From: an uncultured Eubacteriales bacterium
Lineage (GTDB): Bacteria > Bacillota > Clostridia > Christensenellales > Aristaeellaceae
Reading direction: 5' to 3'
Length of the DNA stretch: 64,000 nucleotides
Assembly (NCBI GenBank): GCA_902785105.1
Contig: CACZXF010000009.1
Span: 1 to 64,000 of the forward strand
Numbering within the stretch: the first letter of the stretch is position 1; the number at the start of each line of letters is the position of its first letter. Shown here in pieces: positions 42,022-51,300 of this stretch. Both the position numbers and the translations under genes were made by a program. The notes under the pieces are model-generated. The model saw only the letters and a list, made by a program, of their open reading frames with translations, did not search any database and had not been told where the DNA came from.

Positions 42022-43896
42022 ATGAAGCATTCAAAGGGCTATGTGATGCGTTCGGAGAAGCGGCCCGCCTACGGGAGTACATCGGGTGGAAGGGTCCACA
42101 AGCCGAAGAAGCCAAAGGCCGGTCTGTTTTACATCATCATGACCATCATCATATCGGTGATACTATGGCCGGTGGGAATGATCATGCTCTGGCGGAAGAA
42201 GGTGCGGATGCAGGCGGGGACGAAGCTGCTGATCTCGCTGCTGACGATGTGCTTCTGCGTATTTCTGATCGTGTTCGGTCTGACGGTCCATGTTGACAAC
42301 GAACAGTACACCGAATTCCAGGACAGGGCCAATGACTGGCTGAACGAGGCCTCTGAGAAACTGGCTATCGCCGGCGATGCCGCCTATCAGAAGGGCCTCG
42401 AGACCTGGGGGGTGATGAAGGAGTTCACCAACAATGTCACCGAGCCCTCTGCCAACACCATGGCCGATGCCATCGACCGGGGTGTCGCACTGGCCTGCCA
42501 GGTGAGGGCGAAGGTCCAGGGCGTTCCGGTGAACGAGGTGCTGCCCGAGGCGCTGTCCGATCTGGTGGTGCTCCCCACCCCCACAGCGAACGCTGCCGCG
42601 GAGGTTGACCAGGGCGTTCAAGTGCATCTCCCTGAGAATACACCCGCCCCTGAGGACGCCAGACCGCTGTCCGCGGGCCTGCTGACGTCGGAGGGCGAGG
42701 TGAAGCCGGGAGAGACCCCGGCGCCGACACCGACCCCCTCCCCCACCCCCGAACCGACGGAGACCCCCGAGCCGACGGAGCCGCCGCTGGAGTGGTCCGC
42801 CGTGGATGAGAATGGTCAGCCCGAGGTGGCCAGCGAGGGCGAACAGCCCCTGGCCGCGGCAGAGGTGGAGCCAGTAGCCGATACGGAGGCGCCCTCTGGG
42901 ACCCCGGAGCCGACCGCTGAGCCCACCCCCGCGCCGACGATGACGCTGCGGGTCAAGCCCGCGGCGGAGGCGAGGGTCTACTACAACGCCACCGGCAACT
43001 ACTACCATATGCAGTCCTCCTGTCTGCGGATGAGCGGGGCGGCCATGCACACCCTGGCGGAGGCCGTGGCCGACGGCAAGAGCCGATGCGAGGAGTGCGG
43101 GACCCCGGACGCCTCCATACTCGATGTGCCCTATGTGGCCTGGGTGGACAAGAACAACGTCTACCATACCGGAGATTCCTGCGCGAAATTTGAGGGCCTC
43201 TGGACGCTGATTTCGCTGAACGACGCCATCAACGGCGATTACACCGCCTGCCCGGCCTGCGAGGCGGAACTGTATACCGCCCTCTACGCTGACGCCGCCG
43301 CGGAGGCCGCCGCCATGGCCACCCCCGCGCCGACCGCCGGGGAAGAGGCTGCCGCCGAACCCTCCCCCACTGCCGAGGAAGAGAATACCGCCGAGCCCTC
43401 CCCCGCTGTCGAAGGAGAGAATACCGCTGAGCCTTCGCCGACTGCTGAGGAAGGAACTGAGGCCACGGAGGTTCCCGCTTCGACGGAAGCGACTATGAAC
43501 ACCCCGGCCCCGGAAGCGGGGAGCCCCACCCCTGTCCCAACTCTCAAGCCCGTTGGGGAGGCGATCGTCTATCACTCTTATAATGGAAGATTCTATCATC
43601 GCCATGAGACCTGCGTAAACATGACCGGCTCGAACCCCTACAAGCTCTCCGAGATCGGCGACGGTTACCGGCGGTGCCGCACCTGCGACGCCCCGGACAT
43701 CGAGATGCTGGGCAAGGAGTGCCTTTGGATTGATGAAAACAGCCTCTGCCATACCTCCGATGAATGCGCCAATTTCGCCGGTGAATTCAACTTCATCCTC
43801 ATCGACGACGCCATCGAGCAGGGCCTGACCGCCTGCCCCTTATGCGGCGCGGACACCTTCCTGGTTCCCGCCGCCCCGGAGACGGATGCCGAATAA
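42022..43896 (+). CDS. Membrane-anchored protein with four Cys/His (probable metal-binding) modules
   Basis: A 624-residue protein I cannot assign to a named family. A basic N-terminus is followed by two membrane helices (about 34-57 and 66-93), an Ala/Glu helical segment, then Pro/Thr/Glu-rich linkers. Four modules share a pattern: a short beta pair, a His about five residues before a Cys, about 20-30 residues, then CxxC. They are near residues 319-362 (YYHMQSSC, CEEC), 372-418 (VYHTGDSC, CPAC), 516-557 (FYHRHETC, CRTC) and 566-612 (LCHTSDEC, CPLC). The pattern resembles small Ada-like zinc-finger domains found beside nucleases and envelope proteins. The modules come in two pairs, outside the membrane by topology. 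GAAAGGTG precedes the start. Monocistronic. Confidence 0.75.
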   Translation: MKHSKGYVMRSEKRPAYGSTSGGRVHKPKKPKAGLFYIIMTIIISVILWPVGMIMLWRKKVRMQAGTKLLISLLTMCFCVFLIVFGLTVHVDNEQYTEFQDRANDWLNEASEKLAIAGDAAYQKGLETWGVMKEFTNNVTEPSANTMADAIDRGVALACQVRAKVQGVPVNEVLPEALSDLVVLPTPTANAAAEVDQGVQVHLPENTPAPEDARPLSAGLLTSEGEVKPGETPAPTPTPSPTPEPTETPEPTEPPLEWSAVDENGQPEVASEGEQPLAAAEVEPVADTEAPSGTPEPTAEPTPAPTMTLRVKPAAEARVYYNATGNYYHMQSSCLRMSGAAMHTLAEAVADGKSRCEECGTPDASILDVPYVAWVDKNNVYHTGDSCAKFEGLWTLISLNDAINGDYTACPACEAELYTALYADAAAEAAAMATPAPTAGEEAAAEPSPTAEEENTAEPSPAVEGENTAEPSPTAEEGTEATEVPASTEATMNTPAPEAGSPTPVPTLKPVGEAIVYHSYNGRFYHRHETCVNMTGSNPYKLSEIGDGYRRCRTCDAPDIEMLGKECLWIDENSLCHTSDECANFAGEFNFILIDDAIEQGLTACPLCGADTFLVPAAPETDAE

Positions 43897-43960
43897 GCAA
43901 AGCACAAAGGACAATGTTTGCGCTGCTTCATTGTCCTTTGTTTATTATTCGGGGAATGCG

Positions 43961-44222
43961 ATAAACATGGATTTATCGAGATGTCGTTCGATTCCACCTC
44001 ATCCGCCCTCACGGGCACCTTCCCCTCAAGGGGAAGGCAAGGAGCTAAGAACGGCAGCACTAAAAGCCTTTCCCTTGAGGGGAAGGTGGCGCGGAGGCAA
44101 CTTTGCCTTTGGCAAAGTTGGTCTGGCCAAAGGCCAGACTGCCACGGCTCAAATCGAAGATTTGAGGCGCCCGAAGCGCCGGATGAGGTGAACCCCCGTC
44201 TCCCCAATAAACTTCAATTTAT
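43961..44222 (+). repeat. Mosaic palindromic element, interior class II enlarged (copy G)
   Basis: Left end ATAAACATGGATTTATCGAG, right end AATAAACTTCAATTTAT. The class II interior is present but carries an extra block at about 44090-44165 with three further hairpins: CAACTTTGCC/GGCAAAGTTG, GTCTGGCC/GGCCAGAC and CTCAAATC/GATTTGAG. It fills most of the gap between the membrane protein gene and the tRNA pair. Confidence 0.88.
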
Positions 44223-44287
44223 CGAGCTGGCACACAGTTATGCTTAATACACATCATGACTTAACCTAATTTTGTCATCCCCACGGC

Positions 44288-44316
44288 TTGACAGGCAGCC
44301 TCTTTCATGCTATAAT
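44288..44316 (+). promoter_or_regulatory. Promoter of the tRNA-Pro/tRNA-Glu unit
   Basis: TTGACA at 44288-44293 and TATAAT at 44311-44316, 17-base spacer. Confidence 0.85.
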
Positions 44317-44349
44317 TCTTTTGTTGCTTGTGAGGCACGGTTTGAGCGG

Positions 44350-44423
44350 CGGGGTGTGGCGCAGTTTGGTAGCGCACGTGCTTTGGGAGCATGGGGCCGC
44401 AGGTTCGAATCCTGTCACCCCGA
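44350..44423 (+). tRNA. tRNA-Pro(TGG)
   Basis: 74 bases. Acceptor CGGGGTG pairs with CACCCCG; anticodon stem CGTGC/GCATG with loop TTTGGGA, anticodon TGG; T arm GCAGG-TTCGAAT-CCTGT. Discriminator A. CCA is not encoded. Confidence 0.95.
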
Positions 44424-44431
44424 TCAGATGT

Positions 44432-44503
44432 GACCTCTTGGTCAAGCGGTTAAGACACCGCCCTTTCACGGCGGTAACACGGGTTCGAGTCCCGTAGAGG
44501 TCG
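44432..44503 (+). tRNA. tRNA-Glu(TTC)
   Basis: 72 bases, eight bases after tRNA-Pro and co-transcribed with it. Acceptor GACCTCT pairs with AGAGGTC; anticodon stem CCGCC/GGCGG with loop CTTTCAC, anticodon TTC; T arm ACGGG-TTCGAGT-CCCGT. Discriminator G. CCA is not encoded. Confidence 0.95.
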
Positions 44504-44507
44504 CTTA

Positions 44508-44538
44508 AACAGTCATGAGAAATCATGGCTGTTTTTTT
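44508..44538 (+). terminator. Terminator of the tRNA unit
   Basis: AACAGTCATGA (44508-44518) pairs with TCATGGCTGTT (44523-44533), followed by a T run. Confidence 0.9.
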
Positions 44539-44570
44539 GTTCGCTGTGACAAATTAATTTAAGATTGTTA

Positions 44571-44599
44571 TTGACGCTTCAATGTTAAAGTTATATAAT
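44571..44599 (+). promoter_or_regulatory. Promoter of the malic enzyme gene
   Basis: TTGACG at 44571-44576 and TATAAT at 44594-44599, 17-base spacer. Confidence 0.85.
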
Positions 44600-44659
44600 A
44601 GAAATAAGGTCATATAAATGACGCTTATAGAACGCCAATATAAGAGGAGGAAGATTGAT

Positions 44660-45835
44660 ATGAATTACGCTGAGGAATCCCTGAGACTGCATGGCGAATG
44701 GAAGGGCAAAATTGAGGTCATCTCCCGCGCCCCTGTAAAGACAAAGGAAGACCTTTCCCTGGCCTACACCCCCGGCGTGGCCCAGCCCTGCCTGGAGATC
44801 CAAAAGGACGTCGATAAGAGCTACGATCTGACCCGCCGCTGGAATATGTGCGCGGTCATCACCGACGGCACCGCCGTGCTGGGCCTGGGCGACATCGGCC
44901 CCGAAGCGGGTATGCCGGTCATGGAGGGCAAGTGCGTGCTGTTCAAGTCCTTCGGCGATGTGGACGCCTTCCCCCTCTGCATCAAGTCCAAGGACGTGGA
45001 CGAGATCGTCAACACCATCTATCTGATCTCCGGCTCCTTCGGCGGCATCAACCTGGAGGACATCGCCGCGCCCCGCTGCTTCGAGATCGAAAAGAAGCTG
45101 AAGGAAAAGTGCGATATCCCCATCTTCCATGACGACCAGCACGGCACCGCCATCATCACCCTGGCGGGCCTGATCAATGCGCTGAAGGTGGTCGGCAAGA
45201 AGAAGGACGAGATCAAGGTCGTCACCAACGGCGCGGGCGCTGCCGCCACGGCCATCACCAAGCTGCTGATCTCCTATGGCATCAAGAACGTCATCATGTG
45301 CGACCGCGCCGGCGCAATCTATCGCGGCCGCCCGAAGAACATGAACCCCTTCAAGGAGGAGATGGCGAACCTGACCAATCCCGACAACGTCTCCGGCTCC
45401 CTGGCCGACGTGTTGGTGGGCGCGGACGTGTTCATCGGCGTCTCCGCGCCGGGCACCGTCACCACCGAGATGGTCAAGACCATGAACAAGGACGCCATCA
45501 TATTCGCCTGCGCCAATCCCACCCCCGAGATCTTCCCCGAGGACGCCAAGGCCGGCGGCGCGCGGGTCATCTCCACGGGCCGCAGCGACTTCCCGAACCA
45601 GATCAACAATGTGCTGGCCTTCCCCGGAGTGTTCCGCGGCGCCTTTGACGTCCGCGCGAAGGACATCAACGAGGAGATGAAGATCGCCGCCTCCTACGCG
45701 CTTGCGAACCTGATCTCCGATGAGGAGCTCAACGAGGAGTACATCATCCCCGCTCCCTTCGATCCCCGCGTCAAGGATGCCGTCGCCAAGGCCGTCGCGC
45801 AGGCTGCCCGCGATACCGGCGTCGCGAGGCTGTAA
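44660..45835 (+). CDS. Malic enzyme (malate dehydrogenase, oxaloacetate-decarboxylating)
   Basis: A 391-residue enzyme converting malate to pyruvate and carbon dioxide with reduction of NAD(P). Conserved blocks are LAYTPGVAQPCLEIQKD, DGTAVLGLGDIGPEAGMPVMEG, the metal- and malate-binding FHDDQHGTA and the nucleotide-binding VTNGAGAAATAI. Length fits the short bacterial type without a phosphotransacetylase domain. AGAGGAGGAAG before 44660 fixes the start; the ATG at 44618 is too early. Monocistronic. Confidence 0.95.
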   Translation: MNYAEESLRLHGEWKGKIEVISRAPVKTKEDLSLAYTPGVAQPCLEIQKDVDKSYDLTRRWNMCAVITDGTAVLGLGDIGPEAGMPVMEGKCVLFKSFGDVDAFPLCIKSKDVDEIVNTIYLISGSFGGINLEDIAAPRCFEIEKKLKEKCDIPIFHDDQHGTAIITLAGLINALKVVGKKKDEIKVVTNGAGAAATAITKLLISYGIKNVIMCDRAGAIYRGRPKNMNPFKEEMANLTNPDNVSGSLADVLVGADVFIGVSAPGTVTTEMVKTMNKDAIIFACANPTPEIFPEDAKAGGARVISTGRSDFPNQINNVLAFPGVFRGAFDVRAKDINEEMKIAASYALANLISDEELNEEYIIPAPFDPRVKDAVAKAVAQAARDTGVARL

Positions 45836-45842
45836 AGATACT

Positions 45843-45881
45843 GAAATCCGCAGGGCCATACGCTCTGCGGATTTCCATTTT
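45843..45881 (+). terminator. Terminator of the malic enzyme gene
   Basis: GAAATCCGCAG (45843-45853) pairs with CTGCGGATTTC (45865-45875), then CATTTT. A second palindrome, GCCGGGACA/TGTCCCGGC at about 45892-45915, may terminate the tRNA-Arg transcript from the other strand. Confidence 0.85.
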
Positions 45882-45923
45882 ACCACGAAAGAAGCCGGGA
45901 CATCATCTGTCCCGGCCTTTCAG

Positions 45924-45997
45924 CGTGCCCGGCGGGATTCGAACCCACGGTCTTCAGAGTCGGAGTCTGACGCGATATCCAGCTTCGCTACGGGCAC
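45924..45997 (-). tRNA. tRNA-Arg(CCG)
   Basis: 74 bases on the minus strand. Acceptor GTGCCCG pairs with CGGGCAC; D stem GCGA/TCGC; anticodon stem TCAGA/TCTGA with loop CTCCGAC, anticodon CCG; T arm GTGGG-TTCGAAT-CCCGC. Discriminator G. CCA is not encoded. Confidence 0.93.
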
Positions 45998-46089
45998 ACG
46001 CAACAGTATTATTATAGCCCGTTTTGTCCAAATTGGCAAGGGGAAATCATAAAATCGCAAAAATATAACAGGCCGGATTTGGCTCACAT

Positions 46090-46152
46090 ATAAACAGGGT
46101 GTTGTTGGGGGTGTTGTTCAATTCCACCTCGTCCCGACAAATTCCAATTTAT
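46090..46152 (+). repeat. Internally deleted mosaic element (copy H)
   Basis: ATAAACAGGGTGTTGTTGGG at the left and CCGACAAATTCCAATTTAT at the right, only 63 bases in all. Between them only ATTCCACCTC of a class II interior remains. It shows that the two ends belong to one unit and can persist without the palindromic core. Confidence 0.8.
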
Positions 46153-46256
46153 CGTTCTGGCCATGGTCCAGAGCTTTCCATTTCCTCAAATTACGCTTGC
46201 GAATTAACACGTTCTCTGATACAATAATTGAGTATATCAGAATGGGGGTTCTATAG

Positions 46257-47282
46257 ATGAAAGGACACATCATTGCGCTGGACGCCATGGGCGGCGACAA
46301 CGCGCCGGAGGCCATCGTCGCCGGCGGCGTCAAGGCGCTTCGGGCGTTTCCGGATATAAGTCTTTTGATGGCAGGCCCCGCCGATCGCTTGCAGGGGCTT
46401 TTGAAGGACGCGGAGGACGTGCGGGACCGGATCGAGATCCTCCCCGCGGACGACGTGATCACCATGGACGAGCCGCCCATGCTGGCGGTGCGGCGGAAGG
46501 TCAACTCCTCGCTGGTGCGGGCCATGACGGCGGTCCGCGAGGGCCGGGCCGGGGCCATTGTGTCGGCGGGCTCCACGGGCGCGGTGCTGGCGGGCGGCAT
46601 GCTGCGCATCGGCAGGATTCAGGGCATCGAGCGGCCGGCGCTGGCCCCGGTGCTGCCGGGCCTGAAAAAGCAGTTTTTGCTCATCGACTGCGGCGCGAAT
46701 GTGGACTGCCAGCCCCGGTATCTGCTGCAATTCGGGCTGATGGGGTCGGTCTATATGAAGTCCGTCATGGGCGTTGAGGACCCCGCCGTGGGCCTGGTGA
46801 ACATCGGCGTGGAGGAGGAAAAGGGCAACAAGCTGACCAAGGAGACCTACCAGCTCATGAAGCAGCAGACCAGCTACCACTTCGCCGGCAACTGCGAGGC
46901 CCGTGACATCCCCAGCGGCGATTTCGACGTGGTGGTCACCGACGGCTTCGCGGGCAACGTGATTTTGAAGTACACCGAAGGCCTGGTTTGCACCGTCATG
47001 GGGATGCTCAAACACCGCATGATGGAGAACAAGCGCACCCGCCTGGGCGCGGCGCTGGCGAAACCCGCCTTCAGCGCCTTCAAGAAGGACATGGACTACA
47101 ACGCTGTGGGCGGCGCACCGATGCTGGGCGTCCAGGGCGCGGTGGTCAAGGCCCACGGCAGTTCCGGCGACGTCGCCATCATGAACGCCATCCGTCAGGC
47201 GAAGATCATGCTGGACGGCGACGTAGTGGGCAAGATCTCCGCGGGGCTGGCCGGTCTGGGCGAGGAACAGAGTGAACAATAA
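46257..47282 (+). CDS. plsX: Phosphate acyltransferase PlsX
   Basis: A 341-residue enzyme that makes acyl-phosphate from acyl-ACP for phospholipid synthesis. MKGHIIALDAMGGDNAPEAI at the start, SAGSTGAVLAGG and NIGVEEEKGN are family blocks, as is VVVTDGFAGNVILKYTEG. It is the first gene of plsX-acpP-rnc-smc-ftsY, a standard Bacillota order. It has a weak GGGGGTT ribosome binding site. Confidence 0.97.
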   Translation: MKGHIIALDAMGGDNAPEAIVAGGVKALRAFPDISLLMAGPADRLQGLLKDAEDVRDRIEILPADDVITMDEPPMLAVRRKVNSSLVRAMTAVREGRAGAIVSAGSTGAVLAGGMLRIGRIQGIERPALAPVLPGLKKQFLLIDCGANVDCQPRYLLQFGLMGSVYMKSVMGVEDPAVGLVNIGVEEEKGNKLTKETYQLMKQQTSYHFAGNCEARDIPSGDFDVVVTDGFAGNVILKYTEGLVCTVMGMLKHRMMENKRTRLGAALAKPAFSAFKKDMDYNAVGGAPMLGVQGAVVKAHGSSGDVAIMNAIRQAKIMLDGDVVGKISAGLAGLGEEQSEQ

Positions 47283-47295
47283 AAAAGGAGACGAT

Positions 47296-47541
47296 ATGGC
47301 TATGGATCGCAACGCTATTTTCAACAAGGTGAAGGAATACATTCTGATGCAGCTTCCCATCGACGGCAGCAAGGTGACCGAGGACGCCCGCATGATCGAG
47401 GACCTAGGCGCGGACAGCGCGAACCTGATGATGCTCATCATGGACCTGGAGACCGAGTTCGACACTCAGGTGGAGGACGAGGCGCTGGGCACCATCAAGA
47501 CCGTCGGCGACATCGTGAACTACATCTCCGCCAGGCTGTGA
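47296..47541 (+). CDS. acpP: Acyl carrier protein
   Basis: An 81-residue carrier of growing acyl chains, shuttled between fatty-acid synthesis enzymes and PlsX. The attachment Ser is in DLGADSANLMMLIMDLE; the residue after it is Ala instead of the usual Leu, a small departure from the consensus. AAGGAG sits six bases before ATG 47296; an upstream in-frame ATG at 47272 overlaps plsX and is unlikely. Confidence 0.93.
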   Translation: MAMDRNAIFNKVKEYILMQLPIDGSKVTEDARMIEDLGADSANLMMLIMDLETEFDTQVEDEALGTIKTVGDIVNYISARL

Positions 47542-47555
47542 GGGTGGGATAGACC

Positions 47556-48224
47556 GTGAAAGCGCTTTGCAAAAAGCTGGGCTATCAATTCAGGGACATG
47601 AGTCTGCTGGAAACGGCGCTGACCCACCCCTCCTTCGGGGGGGATCACCACGTCCCCCACTATCAGCGGCTGGAATTTCTGGGGGACGCGGTGCTGGAGC
47701 TGGCCATCAGCAGGTACCTGTACTTCGAGTTCCCGGAGATCGACGAGGGCAAGCTGACCCGCATCCGCGCCGGGCTGGTGCGGGAGGAGACCCTCTGCCG
47801 CGCCGCACAGAGATTGGAGCTGGGGAAGTATCTGCGGCTCTCCGTGGGCGAGGACCGCTCCGGCGGGCGGACAAAGCCCTCCATACTCTGCGACGTGATG
47901 GAGGCTGTGCTGGCGGCGGTATATCTCGACGGGGGCTTCGACGCCGCCACAGAGGTCATTCGGCTGGCGCTGGCCGAGGACCTGCATCCGCAGATGTTAG
48001 AGGATCACCTGGACGCCAAGTCCCGCCTTCAGGAGATATTGCAGCGGACCGGCGATATGCCCAGATATGAATTTGTCTCGATGGAGGGCCCGCCGCACGC
48101 GCCGCAGTTCCGCTATCGCGCCGTCACCGACGACCGCGTGCTGGGTGAAGGCGCGGGCACCAGCAAGCAGCACGCCCAACAGGCCGCCGCCCGCGACGCG
48201 CTCAAAAAGCTGGGGCGGAAGTGA
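47556..48224 (+). CDS. rnc: Ribonuclease III
   Basis: A 222-residue double-strand-specific RNase processing rRNA and structured RNAs. The signature QRLEFLGDAVLELAIS is near residues 38-53; the second acidic pair lies in ILCDVMEAVLAAVYLDGG. A C-terminal dsRNA-binding domain (DAKSRLQEILQ to HAQQAAARDALKKL) is complete. The start is GTG 47556 with AGGGTGGGA upstream. Confidence 0.96.
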   Translation: MKALCKKLGYQFRDMSLLETALTHPSFGGDHHVPHYQRLEFLGDAVLELAISRYLYFEFPEIDEGKLTRIRAGLVREETLCRAAQRLELGKYLRLSVGEDRSGGRTKPSILCDVMEAVLAAVYLDGGFDAATEVIRLALAEDLHPQMLEDHLDAKSRLQEILQRTGDMPRYEFVSMEGPPHAPQFRYRAVTDDRVLGEGAGTSKQHAQQAAARDALKKLGRK

Positions 48225-48229
48225 ACGGG

Positions 48230-48345
48230 AGTGGGAGTTGAGAGTGGAAAGTGGAGAGTTATTAAAAGGGTAATTCTCCATTCTCCACTCGCAACTCTCG
48301 TTTGAATTGAAAATTGAAAGCGCGGCAGTGACCCGATTTTCCATT
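48230..48345. repeat. Palindromic GGAGAGT / ACTCTCC and AATTGAAAATTG repeats
   Basis: GAGAGTGGAAAGTGGAGAGT faces ATTCTCCATTCTCCACT, followed by short AATTGAAAATTG and TTTTCCATTTCCAATTCC units. It is class IV-like in base pattern but without the family ends. It separates rnc from smc within the operon. Confidence 0.65.
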
Positions 48346-48382
48346 TCCAATTCCTTCAATAACGATTAGGGGTAACCAAAGA

Positions 48383-51300
48383 TTGCGATTAAAGAAACTG
48401 GTGCTCCACGGTTTCAAGTCCTTTGCGGACCACGTGGAGGTCATATTTGAAAACGGCATCACCGGCGTGGTGGGGCCCAATGGCTGCGGGAAATCGAACA
48501 TTTCCGACGCGGTGCGCTGGGTGCTGGGCGAGCAGAGCGCGAAGTCCCTTCGCGGCTCGAAGATGGAGGACGTCATCTTCAACGGCACCGAGAAGCGCCG
48601 CCGGCTGTCCTACTGCGAGGTGACGCTGGTCTTTGAAAACGAGGACCACGCGCTGCCCATCGACTTCGCCGAAGTGCAGGTGACCCGCCGGGTCTACCGC
48701 TCCGGGGAGGGCGAATACAAGATCAATGGGACGCAGTGCCGGTTGAAGGACATCGTCGATTTATTCCGGGACACCGGCATCGGCAAGGACGGCTATTCGC
48801 TCATCGGTCAGGGCCGCATCGACGAGATACTGTCCGCCAAGTCCGAGGACCGGCGGCAGGTCTTTGAGGAGGCCGCGGGTATCGTCAAGTACAAGGCCCG
48901 CAAGCTGGATGCGGAGAAGCGCATTGCCCACACCCAGGAAAACCTCTACCGCGTGGAAGACATCCTTCACGAGCTGGAGGAGCGGGTGGAGCCGCTGAAG
49001 CAGCAGTCCGAAGCGGCACGGGAATACTTGCAGCTTCGGGACGAATTGAAGATACTGGACCTGAATGTGTTTCTCGTGCGCACGGAGCGGTATGAGGAAC
49101 GCATTAAGGAGTTAAAGGCGTCCGTCGAAGCGCTGGGCGAATCCATCGCGCAGGCCAATGAAGCGCTGGAAAAGCAGGGCGCGGCGCGCGACGAGGCCCA
49201 GACCCTGCTGGACCAGTACGAAATGGAGGCCAGCGAGAAGCGCGAGGTCGTCCAGCGGCTGATCCGCGAGGTGGAGGTCGGCGAGGGTGCGGCCCAGGTG
49301 ATGCGGGAGCGCATCGCCGCCGGCGAGAAGGAGCGGGACCGGCTGACTGCCCAGAAGGAAGCCGCCGCCGAGGGTGGCGAGGGCATCCGCAGGCAGATCG
49401 GCCAGATGACCAAGAACATCACCCTGGAGACGCAGATCATCGAGACTGCGTCCGCTTCCCTTGCCGAAAAGGAGGCGCGGCTGAATGAATCCGAGGCCGC
49501 GCTTTCCGAAATGGAACAGCGTTCCGAGGACGCCAAGCAAGAGATCATACGGGCCATGAACCGGCTGGGCGACGTCAGGAGCCAGCGGGCGCGTTTGAGT
49601 GCCATGCAGACCGCACTGAAAAACCAGCTCGGCGGCATGGAAGCCGACCACGACCGGGAGCAGACCGGCGTCACCGCGCTGGGCGAACACGTCCAGTCGG
49701 CCAGAGACCTTTTGGAGACGGAGACCGCCCGCAAGGCCGAATTGACGAAACAGGTCTCCGACATGCAGACACAGGTGCAATCCCTCAACGACCAGTCCCA
49801 GCAATTGCAGCAGAGGGTCACGCGGTTGCAGACCGAGCGACAGCAGCGGGATTCCCGGCTGAAGCTGCTCAAAGAGATGCAGCGGGACTATGAGGGCTAC
49901 AACAACTCCGTCAAGCAGGTGCTGATGCAAGCCAAGCGCATCCCCAATTCCGGGGTGCACGGCGTGGTGGCCGATCTGATCCACGTCCCAGCGCGGCTGG
50001 AACGGGCCATGGACATGGTGCTGGGCGGAGCCCTTCAAAACATCGTGGTGGATCGGGACGAGGACGCCAAGCGCATGATCGAATACCTGCGCAAGAACCG
50101 CTTTGGCCGGGCGACTTTTCTGCCCATCGGCTCCGTCCGCGGGCGCACGCTGACACCTCAGGAGCGGAACGTGCTGGCCATGCCGGGGTGCGTGGGGCTG
50201 GCCTCGGAGCTGGTGGAGTTTGACCCGAAATATCAGGGCATCATCGACAACCTGCTGGGGCGGACCGTGGTGGCCGAGGATTTGAACGCCGGCATCGCCA
50301 TACAGCGGGCGGGGCGGTATCAGTTCCGCCTGGTAACGCTGGAGGGCGACGTCATGCACTCCGGCGGCTCCATGACCGGCGGCAGCACCCAGAGCCGCAT
50401 GACCAGCCTGCTCTCCCGGACCCGCGAAATCGAGGAGACGGAGGCGGCGCTGAAGAACATCGAAACCGAGTTCGCTGCGGCGCGGGAGAAGTACGCCAGT
50501 CTGGAGGAACAGCGCGCCAACGTCAAGAAGGAGCGCGGCGAGGTCTACGACGAGCTGCATCGGCAGGAGGTCGCCGTGGCCCGCGCTGAGACGCAATTAA
50601 AGGCCGCTCTGGAAGAACAGGACAGCAACAACCGCCGCGTACAGCGTCTGGAGGGTGAGCGGGAACGCCTGAGCGCCCAGCTTGCCGACGTGACCAAGTC
50701 TCTGGAAGCGCTGGACGAGCAGCAGCAGTCGGCGGAGAGCTCCACGGAGAGTCGACAGGCCGAGGTGAAGGAGCTGTCCACAAAGCTCTATCACCTGCGC
50801 ACGGAGACCGAGACCCTGCGCGGGGAGGTCGGCGAGGAGCGCATACAATTAGCCTCTCGGAAGAAGGGCTTGGAGGCCGACACCGCCAACCGGGACAGGC
50901 TGCTTTCAGAGGTAGAGGACACCAAGAAGCTGTTGGAGGATTCCGAGGCGGCGCTGGCCCAGTGTTTAAGGGAATTGGAAGAAAACGCTGCTCTGCTTGA
51001 AAAGGACGTTGCGAAGCTGACGGAGGACAAGGTCGCGCTGGACGAGGCGCGGACCGCTTTCAACGCCGTGGACGGCCAGCGCACCGGAGCACAGAAGAAA
51101 TTGCAGGCCCTTGGCGAGCAGATCGACGCCCTGCGCAAGGATTTGGACGACTTCTCCGACAAGCATCACCGCAGCGAATTGCAACTGGCCCGCGTGGAGG
51201 GCGAATTCAAGCAGATACAGGACCGCATCTGGGAGGACTACGAGCTGACCTACGCCGGGGCCGAACCCTTCCGCACGGCGGACTTCAAGCTGACGGAATC

